This document shows, piece by piece, positions 53,701-62,942 of a stretch of DNA of 64,000 nucleotides (its first letter is position 1; the number at the start of each line of letters is the position of its first letter). The stretch comes from Phytophthora colocasiae. Its lineage: Eukaryota > Oomycota > Peronosporomycetes > Peronosporales > Peronosporaceae. The notes below the pieces were generated by a model. The model had not been told where the DNA came from. It saw only the letters and a program-made list of their open reading frames with translations, and did no database searches. Location of the stretch: positions 1,860,001 to 1,924,000 of the forward strand of contig JAGKQI010000103.1 in assembly GCA_018806915.1 (NCBI GenBank). Reading direction: 5' to 3'. The position numbers and the translations under genes are program-made.

Positions 53701-53780
53701 CAGACGCACGTACTGTTCATCTCATCTTCGTCCCCGGAGTCGTCACCGCCAAATAGCAGGTCATCAATGGGCGCGCTCAT
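50756..53780 (-). CDS. TAF4: TFIID subunit TAF4-like protein with RST domain and TAZ-type zinc fingers, four exons
   Basis: Exons 53780-53714, 53624-53191, 53123-52032 and 51964-50756 join by phase to 933 residues. An RST/TAF4 N-terminal helical domain (FALLKQMLPVEQYAQLHSEM to FANVIQKM) follows a Pro/Thr-rich leader. Next come Cys/His clusters of TAZ type: HAATCSLAHSVCQVKKC, HSLSCGGANGCSHCEQL, then HCSIPFCDGLRR, and a later VEKCTTSACPVGEEC with HYKTCVAKNNTANCPMC. The last 260 residues are the TAF4 histone-fold/C-terminal domain (EADVLTHTNIELGTERRI..., then ERERAKKRKKVDR and DANYWLLSQ). TAF4 scaffolds TFIID with TAF12. TAZ fingers are known from p300/CBP. Their presence here is unusual. The first exon (acidic, FGGDDSGDEDEM) is short but phase-consistent. 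Confidence 0.85.
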
Positions 53781-54258
53781 GATCACGTGCCTACCGCGCT
53801 CTGTTCTCTTCCTGGCAATTCGAAGAGTGAATGTCGTGCGAGGGGGCTCAGTTGTTATGTTGCGCTAAGAGTCAGGGTTATTTGAGTTGCCTGAATGTTG
53901 CTCAACCTAACCGCTGTCGCTCACGGTACTACCTAACTCCGCGCATATTTGCAAAAGCAAGTAAACATTTTTGCAAAACACGATGTAATACACTCTCTTT
54001 TGCAAAACACGACACACCCTCCGTGGCAACTGATATCCAGGTCGTGTGTACCAAGTTCGTCACAAGCTGTAGCAAATGGTTCTCTACTCTTGTACCAGGT
54101 TTCGTACGCGCAAGTATAATAGTCTGTGTGTAGAGCTACGGCGCTTCCTCCCATGCACTTATACATGTCTCGCACTGAAGTACACTTCAACTTAAGGACC
54201 ATATGAATGAATGAATTTATCCGATGTTAAGGATCATGCGCTACTGGCTGTGTATCAT
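53781..54258. other. intergenic between TAF4-like and NLP genes
   Basis: No supported gene is seen. A direct repeat TTTTGCAAAACACGA occurs at about 53968 and 53998. Short frames on both strands lack domains. Confidence 0.5.
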
Positions 54259-55086
54259 CTACTTGAAGGGCCAAGCTTTGCCAAGGTTCAGCAGGAAATA
54301 GTCATCGTTCACGGGAACTTGCACGCCGTCAAAGTTCTTGTCGTAATTGAGAGCTTCTTGAGCTGCGGCGGTCAACTGGTGCCACAGAATGAGGTTCTGA
54401 GCTCCGCCCTCTTCGGTTGTACTCTCCAGCCCGTTGTCTTTGTAGCTCACCTTGACGCTCTTACCACTCACCATTGTGGCGTCAGGGGGCACTTGAGAAG
54501 TGTATCCACCTTTGGAGTTGGACGTCGTGACGGCCAGGATGACCTGGTTCGTCACGTTCGGGTTGTTCGTCCACACGATGACGTGCTCCCAGTTTGCCGT
54601 GACGTCGGGGAAGTACCAAGCGTACATGATGGCCCAGACACGTCCGAACCAAGCTGAGCGTCCATACACTTGAGTGCCCAGCTTGGAGCCCTTGCAAGCA
54701 GCTCCCGTAGGGTCCGCCACCTCCAGACCATTGCTGACCTGGCCGGCAGCGTTAACAGCAGGGTACGGGTGGCATCCATTGATGACTTTAAGCTTGGGTC
54801 GGAACTTGATAGCAGCTTTTTCAGTCACGGTAGCTTCAGAGGGCTGTGCCATCGGGAACGGCACCACCTTGTCGTAGGCGATTGTCGGTTCATTTTTAGC
54901 CTTTTCCAGTTGCTTCTGAGGTGCAGGCGTTGCCTCTTGCTGCTGGTTGTCTTCGATCGTAGGGTCCAGTTGCGCCTCCGGCATCGTGGCCAGCGGAGTT
55001 TGAGCAGGAGTCAATTCCTCCTTCGTCTTGGCTTCAGCTGCGGCCAGACACATGGCGATGACACCGAAGATAAGGCTGATCTTCAT
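54259..55086 (-). CDS. NLP (Nep1-like) protein with diverged heptapeptide, likely non-cytolytic
   Basis: The 275-residue protein starts with a signal peptide (LIFGVIAMCLAAAEA), then a Gln/Pro/Glu-rich linker to about residue 65, then an NLP domain with the conserved cysteines (NGCHPYP at 104-109 and ACKGS). At the position of the family heptapeptide GHRHDWE this protein has DVTANWE (161-167), with the His and Asp metal ligands lost. NLPs with such changes usually fail to kill plant cells, and Phytophthora genomes carry many of them. That loss of activity is inference. The rest of the fold, including the WAIMYAWYFP block and a complete C-terminal LGKAWPF, is intact, so the gene is probably maintained for another role. 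Confidence 0.93.
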   Translation of the reverse strand: MKISLIFGVIAMCLAAAEAKTKEELTPAQTPLATMPEAQLDPTIEDNQQQEATPAPQKQLEKAKNEPTIAYDKVVPFPMAQPSEATVTEKAAIKFRPKLKVINGCHPYPAVNAAGQVSNGLEVADPTGAACKGSKLGTQVYGRSAWFGRVWAIMYAWYFPDVTANWEHVIVWTNNPNVTNQVILAVTTSNSKGGYTSQVPPDATMVSGKSVKVSYKDNGLESTTEEGGAQNLILWHQLTAAAQEALNYDKNFDGVQVPVNDDYFLLNLGKAWPFK

Positions 55087-55578
55087 GAGGAAGGATGGAG
55101 GGGTTGGTGGGTTGCGAGGCGAAATGAAAAGTGATTAAAAAGCTAAGTGGGCTACGTTGCTTGAAAGGATACTGTACCAACCAACTGGAAAATGGGAACG
55201 CTCGAGACGGGAGACACGTGCACGAGTTCCCTTTCATCCGTAGTTGATCGTGATCGCGACCTGCCGGATGTCAAAGCCTTTTCGGCATCGCTGCAGCCTT
55301 TTTTACTCTCGTAATCTGTCGCTCATCATTACATGTACAAATTGGTCGTTTGGCGTTCAACTGGTGCAATGTCCGATAGATGATGCCATTTCCACCGAGT
55401 TCCCGCTTCCCGTTGCCAATCCGGTTACGTCTCCTCCGATCCTGACAGTGAGCATTCCGGCTCCATTATGCCTGTCCATTGCTGTTTGCTTTGACATGTC
55501 ACTTCGAGCAAGCTCTGCTGCACTGGTTCACCAGAGTACCAATGGTACTACTGTAGCATGGCACACTGCTGCCTTCGG
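55087..55578. other. intergenic, no gene seen
   Basis: The promoter side of the second NLP gene. No supported frame. Confidence 0.5.
55121..55127 (-). promoter_or_regulatory. putative Inr of the NLP gene
   Basis: On the minus strand TCATTTC, in a TCACTTTTCATTTCGCC context, lies about 35 nt upstream of the ATG at 55086, resembling the oomycete initiator. Confidence 0.35.
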
Positions 55579-56106
55579 TGGCAACCGCCAAGGTCTTCAA
55601 GTCGTTTGATGTTCTCCTGAACCTACTCACTGCTCTCCATTGCAGTACCGGTATCCAGAAGCGAACTCTGAGGCGAGACTCGACACTATGTGCAGTGCAC
55701 TGTCAAGATTACGAAAATATTGTATATGGTACAGGAAACGAGTGGCCATACAACTTGGCGATAGCAAGCGAGACTCGACACTATGTGCAGTGCACTGTCA
55801 AGATTACGAAAATATTGTATATGGTATCAGGAAACGAGTGGCCATACAACTTGGCGATAGCAAACGGTAAGTTACCTGAACATGTACTTACCGTTTGCTA
55901 TCGCCAAGTTGTACGTATGGCCACTCGTTTCCTGGTGTACCATATTGACATACGGTATACATTATTTTCGTAATCTTGACAGTGCACTGCACATAGTGTC
56001 GAGTCTCGCCTCAGAGTTCGCTTCTGGATACCGGTACTGCAATGGAGAGCAGTGAGTAGGTTCAGGAGAACATCAAACGACTTGAAGACCTTCGGCGGTT
56101 GCCTCT
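55579..56106. repeat. foldback repeat with internal tandem duplication
   Basis: The left arm (about 55579-55875) and right arm (about 55882-56106) are reverse complements: GGTCTTCAAGTCGTTTGATG on the left reappears as CATCAAACGACTTGAAGACC on the right, as do the stretch through CAGTACCGGTATCCAGAAGC and the inner GGCGATAGCAAACGGTAAGT. The left arm carries a segment of about 98 bp in two tandem copies (near 55672-55769 and 55770-55867); the right arm carries it once. The loop is only a few bases. Confidence 0.9.
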
Positions 56107-57194
56107 AAACCAACTAAAAGTGGTGATTCAACGAGAAGTAGTGGCTCAGAAAGACAAACCGTAGTTCGTGATACGTGAGTAAGTAAATAAATGATTTTCA
56201 AACTATCACCTTCGTATCATTGCGCTTTCTACTGTACAAATAATGTCTTGTGCTGTTGGTCTGGATACCGCGCGTACAATACAAGTTTCCTCCAAGAAAG
56301 CAGTATCCAAAAGCTGTGATTCATGACAGATATGGACACGAGCAAAAACAATGCTGCACTGCAGAGCTCGCAAAAGATCACTGCCATCCGTGTACAGTCT
56401 TTGGATTTGATCGGGTATTCGTACGGTACCCGATCCGTGACTCCGGTAGTGTAGGATCGGGTACTCGAACCAATTAGGAACTTGTGCCCACACCGGACAA
56501 GCATGCTTGGTCTTTCCTTGACTTGAATTGTGGCGCCACACGCTAAAGCAGGTCTTGCAGGCCACAATCCTGGTAGTTTACGCCACAAATTCAATTCCTC
56601 TGTCTTTTTTTTCATGGACTCGAAGAAATGGCAGCCAACATTTTGCTCTTGTCGAGCTGTTTTCCGTTTCACGAAAAAAATCCGTAGCTATGCCTGATTT
56701 TCATGTTTAATCAGGAACAGCTAGATCATGTATTAGTTACTCTTGTAAAGGCAGAAATGTGTGAAGTGTTTGTTTTTTCTGAGAAGAATACTTGGCATTC
56801 AATAATTTAACGCACACAGAAGAAATTAGTTGATTAACAGATATCGGACTTCTCGTTTTGCTAACTACAAGACTTAAGATATCAAAACTGGAAATCACTG
56901 GACCTTACGTACGAGGAATCCAAATTCGATGTTCAGGAGGAGGTAAAACTTCAGCAGTCACTGGCTCCAAACCAAGTTGTCGAAGGACTTCGACGACTAC
57001 GGCCTCATCAACACCAATCTTTTCCGCATGAGAGTAGATGAATTGACAATGTCTGCGGAAGGACAATTTAACGCACAAAAGAGACGAGAAACTAGTTAAT
57101 CAAACCATTCTACCTTCTAGGGCGGTCTGCTCTGAAGTACATCCACTTCTCGACATTTTCAAGCTATATCGGCAGCTCTCTCAAGTTTTCCACC
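56107..57194. other. intergenic, transposon-like remnants
   Basis: Overlapping minus frames at 56672-56206 contain Cys/Trp-rich stretches (ACKTCFSVWRH, ACPVWAQVPNW) that could come from a zinc-binding transposon protein, but they share no frame. I do not call a gene. Confidence 0.35.
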
Positions 57195-57860
57195 ATGTTA
57201 TACCACACCCCCAAGGTGGAGGAATGCGTAGCAACGAACACGCGGTATTTCCCCTTCCTACGTTCTCAAGACTGGACTAAGCTTCTGCAACAAGTACCTC
57301 AGCTCAATCACCACCCGATGGAAGATCTTGGATGCCCTCCCCGTCGGATACACCAGGAACTGGCAAGTTTGCTGATGCTGCGGAGCTACATGTTACCAGT
57401 GGTTCATGACGGCTTTTTTTGGAGATTTAACCGTGGGTTCACGGTTGTACTTCCTGATATCGCTCAATCCAACAATTCAGCAGTGCGTTCGACCAACTTG
57501 CCAAGCATTAGAGACGACGGAACATGGGTTTTTCTTGTGCCCTGCTTTACAACCGCTCTGGCGCCAGCTATGGTCATTCTGGTCACGATTCTTTAGAGCT
57601 GAATTGGCTTGGAAAGTATTGCTCTTCCCGAAGCCGCAGGACGTTTGCAAAAATTGGAGGAAGTATCAACAAGAGATATTACTCCTGTGGAGAGTTCAGA
57701 TTGCCGTATCCTTTCATGCAACATGGAGACTTCGGAATGATATACACTTTCGAAAAACAAAGGCACTACTGCCAAATGTGGCGATACAGGATGCATTATC
57801 AGTTATTTACCAGCATGCGGATGAGCTTAACTGTGACCGGAAACTATCACGCTACTGATC
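57195..57860 (+). pseudogene. LINE (non-LTR retrotransposon) ORF2 3' fragment
   Basis: The frame contains the motif ALETTEHGFFLCPALQPLWRQLW, typical of the zinc-finger-like C-terminal region of LINE reverse transcriptases in oomycetes. It is followed by a helical segment ending in ATWRLRNDIHFRK. A T-run near 57412 breaks the frame between its two halves. No reverse transcriptase core is present. Confidence 0.65.
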
Positions 57861-58289
57861 CAACAGTTAGGTTTTGAACTGCCGGTTGATCTCCAATCGG
57901 AACCAAATTTGGGTTGACCAAATAATTTTCCTTCCTAGGGCAACTTGTACTTCTGTACTACAGTACCAGTAGTTTAGTGTCGAGTGATCTAAACTTTCCA
58001 TTCATGAGTTTGGCGATCAAAACAAGTACTAAGTTACCGGTAGTACTACATACTTAGTGCTTGTTCAAGAGGGATTAACCATTTTGATTCGCGGTCTTTA
58101 CGCTTGACGCCACTTTCTTCTCCATTGTCCTTTAGAAATACAAACATACGCACACACAATCAGACAGAAAACAAAACTGCGACATACATGTTGATTAACT
58201 CCAGTGGACAACATATCTCGGGCATTCAGATCTCGGGCAATTCAGAGTGGAGATCAACCGGCATTTCAAAACCTAGTTCTTGGATCAGT

Positions 58290-58700
58290 AGCATGATTGC
58301 TTTTCAAGCTCATCCGCATGCTGGTAAACACACTGATAATGCATTTTGTACGACGACTCCACATTTGCCACGTCTGGCAGTAGTGCCTTTGTTTCCGAAA
58401 GTGAAAGTCATTTCGAAGTCTCCATGTGGCATAAAAAATGACAGCAACTTGGATTCTCCACAGCTTCTTCCGCCATATTCTGTGATTTTGGGAAGAGTAG
58501 TAACCTCTAATTCAAATTCGTTACGAAAAAGCCTGACAGGTGTACCTACAATTGATGCCACAGCAATGTTTCTACGTCTCAATCTCTTGATACCACCGGC
58601 AACAAAAACCACGGAGCGACATCCGACTAGAAAACGTCTGGCGTATCCGTTCAACAGGGCAACCAAGATATTCCATAGGGGGCGGTTCAACACCGGCGCT
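58290..58700 (-). pseudogene. second LINE 3' fragment, inverted
   Basis: The reverse complement of about 58300-58440 repeats the sequence at 57700-57830 (ACATGGAGACTTCG, CAAAGGCACTACTGCCA and ACCAGCATGCGGATGAGCTT). The copy is in opposite orientation and is shifted in frame. Confidence 0.6.
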
Positions 58701-59136
58701 TGCTGAAGAAGCTTGTTCCAGTCTTAGGGCCGTAGAAATGGAAAGAAGCACAAGTTTACGTTGTCAAATTTTCTAATACCAAATACAGGCGGCACATGCG
58801 TTATATCCACTGTTTGGATTCCACTTGCTTGCAGGAATAACGTGGTCAAAAAATACTTGAGAGATCTGCCGGTATAAGGTAAAGATGTCGTGAGGATTAA
58901 CTTTGGAGCCCAGAATCTGATGTAGTACATCTGAGCAAGTAAAGTATTATAAGTCAAGGATACCGAAATGGTAAAGCGAAGGACCAGATGTAGTATGGTG
59001 CTAGGGGGAGAAGCCATTTTAAACAAGTTGCGTTGAATCGCCACACTCATTTAAACGAAGTAAAAACAATATACGAAAGCTTAGATCACTCGACACTAAA
59101 CTTAATTGAAAAGCATCGAGCTGTTTATCTCCTTGT
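58701..59136. other. intergenic between LINE fragment and RXLR effector
   Basis: The stretch is 3' of the effector gene. No supported gene is seen. Confidence 0.45.
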
Positions 59137-59565
59137 CTAACTCGTTATGCGGTGGTTCCTGGCAGCAGCTATCTCTTTCGCATCAAAATTCTTCGCTTTT
59201 CTCCACAAATATGCGTGCCACACTGACTTAAACCACTCGGAATCGTCACTCTCGCTTACTTTCTTGAGGATATTCGTCTTCACAGTAGGGTACGTGGACA
59301 TTCGTTCGAATAAAGCCTTACCTTTGGCAACTAGCTCCTTGTCAGCCGATTTGCCCAAATTCTTCGCAGCAAGCAGGTCGTCAAGCTTGAAAAAATCGTC
59401 GAGTGTCGTCAAAGGGTTCGCACCTCCCTGATCTCTCAGATATCGTCGGTTCACACTGGTCTGCTCAACATCGTTGTCCGATGAAACTTTTTCTGCGTGC
59501 GCGTGGGCTTCGCTGTTGAACAGAATGATAGTTGCGGTCGCGAGTAGAATGTAAATCACGCGCAT
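59137..59565 (-). CDS. short RXLR effector candidate
   Basis: The ATG at 59565 begins 142 residues. A signal peptide (IYILLATATIILFNSEAHA) is followed by RYLRDQG at about 41-47, a canonical RXLR, without a clear EER but with acidic residues around. The C-terminal part has DSEWFKSVWHAYLWRKAKNF, which resembles a W-motif of the WY fold found in many Phytophthora effectors. The longer frame to 59772 adds 69 residues without coding character in front of the signal peptide, so I reject it. Such proteins are delivered into plant cells and alter immunity. The target is unknown. Transposon-related sequence lies directly upstream. It shares no sequence with the three repeat-type effectors at 11-16 kb. 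Confidence 0.85.
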   Translation of the reverse strand: MRVIYILLATATIILFNSEAHAHAEKVSSDNDVEQTSVNRRYLRDQGGANPLTTLDDFFKLDDLLAAKNLGKSADKELVAKGKALFERMSTYPTVKTNILKKVSESDDSEWFKSVWHAYLWRKAKNFDAKEIAAARNHRITS

Positions 59566-60540
59566 TTTGGGTGATTCTTGCGCCGAGGGGGAAAATTGAA
59601 GAATGGGATTAGCGGACAGCACTCGCACGAGCTGCCTGCTTGAATTTACAGCAATCAAGATTAGATTTTGAGAGCTGTTGCTTCTGTACTCCCATGTTTT
59701 AACCACGGCTCTAATTGATACGTCATACAGTTCTTTACCAGGTATTGTACTCTGCAGAAGTGAAGACACCAAGATTTAGCGCCCAAAATGAACGCTTTAG
59801 CTTTATAAAACCTATAGGGATAGTTAGATATATAGGGTAACTTTGCCCGCTGAGTTCAAAAATGAGGTCGGTTTTGGCTAATTCGGCGTGGTTTTAACGC
59901 TACGAGCGCGCAAAAAATGTAATTCGGAACTCGCCAAAGTCTAGTGAGTAGGGTTGCTTCAAATACAGCCATGCTATTAGCTAAGCAGTGCAAACATGTG
60001 GGATTTCACGTGAAAGGGCGGCAATTGCCGATCAATTCGCGATTGCACACTTTCATCTACAATGATTTGAAACTATTTTAAAGAGGTTATTATAGGTCTC
60101 CCCCTATTGCTTGTATGTTCCTGTTTTTAATCAGCATTAATTAATACAGGTCTTGCAGCATGTCAGAACAGTCAAATTTCGGTGTCCGGGTTGGCGTTGT
60201 AGTGCGCCATTACGCGCGAAACTGTTTGGAGGGAGCAGCTAAGACACTCAGCAACCGATTCCCTCGTGCGCTTTCCGCGATAGAGCCCTTGATTTTTCTG
60301 TAGAGTGAAAAATGCATGGTTCTTCACCATCATTTTTTTTCTCCACTGCTAAACTCGTGGCGTTCATTTTTGCTGAATGAACGAACTTATGAGATGAAAG
60401 AGCGTGCGCATAGCGTGTAGGGCGCCCCCAGCTATCAATTCCATGTTTTATTTTCTCTATAGCTTTAATATTCGAACCGCAATGCGTCAAAACGTGTGCG
60501 GGAAAAAGTTACTGGTGTCTTTACTTCTGCAGAGTACAAT
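59566..60540. other. intergenic with transposon-related sequence
   Basis: At 59807-59920 the sequence (CCTATAGGGATAGTTAGATATATAGGGT, later GGCTAATTCGGCGTGG) is related to that at 27700-27800, so both belong to one repeat family. No supported gene is seen. Confidence 0.45.
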
Positions 60541-60983
60541 AGTACCGAATAATACTTCTCCGATCCGACAACTTGTCCGATCCGACACCTCGCCTTTGGC
60601 CAATCAAACAGAGCCATTTTCAAAGTTGGCCTATAGCCTGCAACTACTTGTCCGATCCGACAGTCCCGCAGCCAACACAGAACGGACACTCATTCCAACT
60701 GTTTACTGACCATTTTCCGCAAATCACTTCTTTTCGATTGGTTGAATATTATTTATAATAGCTGTAAACTTTGCTTTGCCGATTCTATTAGATAAAACAG
60801 AATTTTGTAATGAACAAAGGATAGTGATGATGCTGTAGATAGGATGCTGTCGGAGCTCAACTTGACAGAGTACAGTAGGCGGCTTAACGGCTATGCACGG
60901 CAGATTGAACTTTGAACACGTCTTTGCATTTTGAACCTCACCTGCAGGTCGGGTGTCGGATCGGAGAAGTATTATTCGGTACT
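60541..60983. mobile_element. MITE-like element with perfect 30-bp terminal inverted repeats
   Basis: AGTACCGAATAATACTTCTC and the next ten bases at 60541-60570 recur in reverse complement at 60954-60983. The interior has two more TTGTCCGATCCGACA sub-terminal copies near 60574 and 60648. It is 443 bp long with no coding capacity. I see no clear target duplication. Confidence 0.65.
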
Positions 60984-62323
60984 TCGAAGATGTACGTCGT
61001 AGAATCTTGCGATGTGAGCTGGCTATCTTGTCGTAAAAACTACAGATAAAAAACATGTTTAAGTACATATATCTCACACTAAAAGGATTGCAGCAAAAGT
61101 GTTGACAATACGGTGCTCGAGAGGTTGTTCTTTAAAAAAAAAGCAGTGACTCAAAGTGAGAGCTGTAGCTCAAAACTCAATACATGTACTTTATATCAGA
61201 AAGGAGATTTGAAATACGTATTGAAAATAGGGAACGCTCATGTTAAATAGTAGTACTTCGAAGTACTTCATATTCGTCAGTCGAGCAACAAAAAATCTAT
61301 TAGTTGTTCAAACCAAAGGATTGATTGAAACTGTTGTTTCAAAATCGTTTAGTAAGCAGAGTGGTTTTTCGCTAGACTTGCAGAGGGACGGATGATCAAG
61401 ATGATGATAGCGGTGACCAGATACAGATGACGAAGACGAGCGACGAGGATGAAGATAAGACGACACCCGTGGGTTGGAACAAGGGTCGGGTATGCGACCC
61501 ATATCTAGGCCTGTGACCGTTGACGGAAGATCGCATAGAGACGCTGGAGGTTTCGCGTGAAGAACGACGGAGAAGGCCAGTAGCTTCGCATGCAGCGTAA
61601 GTAGCAGTAATTAGTGGTTCAGTTGAAGATTAGCCGTGTAGCCGCGAGGACGCACGGTCAAGAGTTGTTACGCCGATTTGGTGTAGCGACAGCGGTTAAA
61701 AGAAGCCAACAAAGACTCTAGTACTAGCAGCAAAGGGAAGGTGGTGTACACTGGGTGTGACTGGAAACGGGTATCAGCAGCCCCGTATGATTCGAGCGCT
61801 CGCGGTATTTGAAGCCCGCCGAGGTATCAGCAGCCCTCTGGAGCGTTAGAATTAGGCAAAGATCCCGGTGGAAGCCCACTACTGTAGCCAGACCGTAGAT
61901 TTCGTACCTGGAGCCATTCATTTGTCGATATTAGTGCGTGTTAACAGGGCAAAGGGCACGTAGCTAAGTGGACACCGTCCTCTGATCAAGGGCAGGACCA
62001 TCGGTGGCGCGGTCGTGACAGAACCGAGCTGTTAGTAAAGGACATTTGCTTACTTGGTGGTCATACAGGGGCCTTCCAACACGGTTGGTTCCTACGAGCA
62101 TTGAGATCCTTCACGAGGCAAGGCCCTGAGGCTCGAACCTTAGCTGCAGGGAGTGTGAAGAGGGACGGTGTAAGGCGGTGGTAAGAGAGAGAGGCGGTGG
62201 TGGTAGGAGAGAGAAGCAGTGTGAGGAAGAGGAGCGGTGTAAGGCGGTGGCAAGAAGGAGAGGTGGAGTGAGGCAGACGAACGGATAAGGCGGTGACGGA
62301 AGTAGAAAGAACAACGAGGAACG
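60984..62323. other. probable leader/LTR region of the gypsy element, boundaries unseen
   Basis: There is no supported protein gene. A short direct repeat GTATCAGCAGCCC occurs at about 61770 and 61824. The second LTR would lie beyond the window, so the 5' LTR edge cannot be placed. Confidence 0.35.
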
Positions 62324-62698
62324 GTGGCAGTAGAAGCGAAAGTATTGAAGCGGAAGTTTGTGAACGACAGATCTGCGCAGTTAAATTTGATAATGGTGGG
62401 TACTCGGTCATCTTCAGATCGTAGTGGAACCCCAACAGCACGGACGCCGAGAAGACGGGTAGTAGCAGCCCCAAGGCGTGTACGGCAGCCCCGAGCACAA
62501 AATGCAAGCGATACCGATAGCGACGATCAAAGTCAGGCAGCAGCAAACGGAGGTTGTCACGAGATTATTCAAGAACCTCGTGAGCTAAGGAAGTCAAAGT
62601 GTTGCAAGAAACAACTTGTAGCATGTCAACAAGGCTCGAGCAACGGCAATAATCAGAGTGTATGTCAGGAATGCATGTTAACGGAAAATAGCGGCTAG
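62324..62698 (+). CDS. small basic ORF upstream of gag, unknown
   Basis: 124 residues, or 102 from the internal Met at 62393. It is Arg/Ser-rich, then has a Cys-rich C-terminus with CCKKQLVACQ and SVCQEC, giving a C-x4-C type spacing that may bind zinc. It precedes gag by about 245 bp. It may be an element-encoded leader protein or non-coding. I recognise no family. Confidence 0.35.
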   Translation: MAVEAKVLKRKFVNDRSAQLNLIMVGTRSSSDRSGTPTARTPRRRVVAAPRRVRQPRAQNASDTDSDDQSQAAANGGCHEIIQEPRELRKSKCCKKQLVACQQGSSNGNNQSVCQECMLTENSG

Positions 62699-62942
62699 TG
62701 CTAGAGAATGAGCGAGCACGCTCATTCTGGAATCTAAAGAATAAAGTCGACTACTGCTCTGGCCAAGCAGACGTGGGCTTCAACCCAGGTGACCTCGAGA
62801 GGAAATCTCGGGCACTACAAAACTGAATTAAGACTTTCTCTGTACAAGTGCTACCAAACTATCTTCTAGCTCACAAGTGAGCGAGAAGATTGCGACATAG
62901 TAGAACTTGGTAACGATGCAAGAAAGAAACACCGTGAGAAGG

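Noticed and set aside
56206..56672. Cys/Trp-rich frames that might be a piggyBac-like C-terminal zinc finger
   Set aside because: The Cys positions fall in different frames and no transposase core is nearby.
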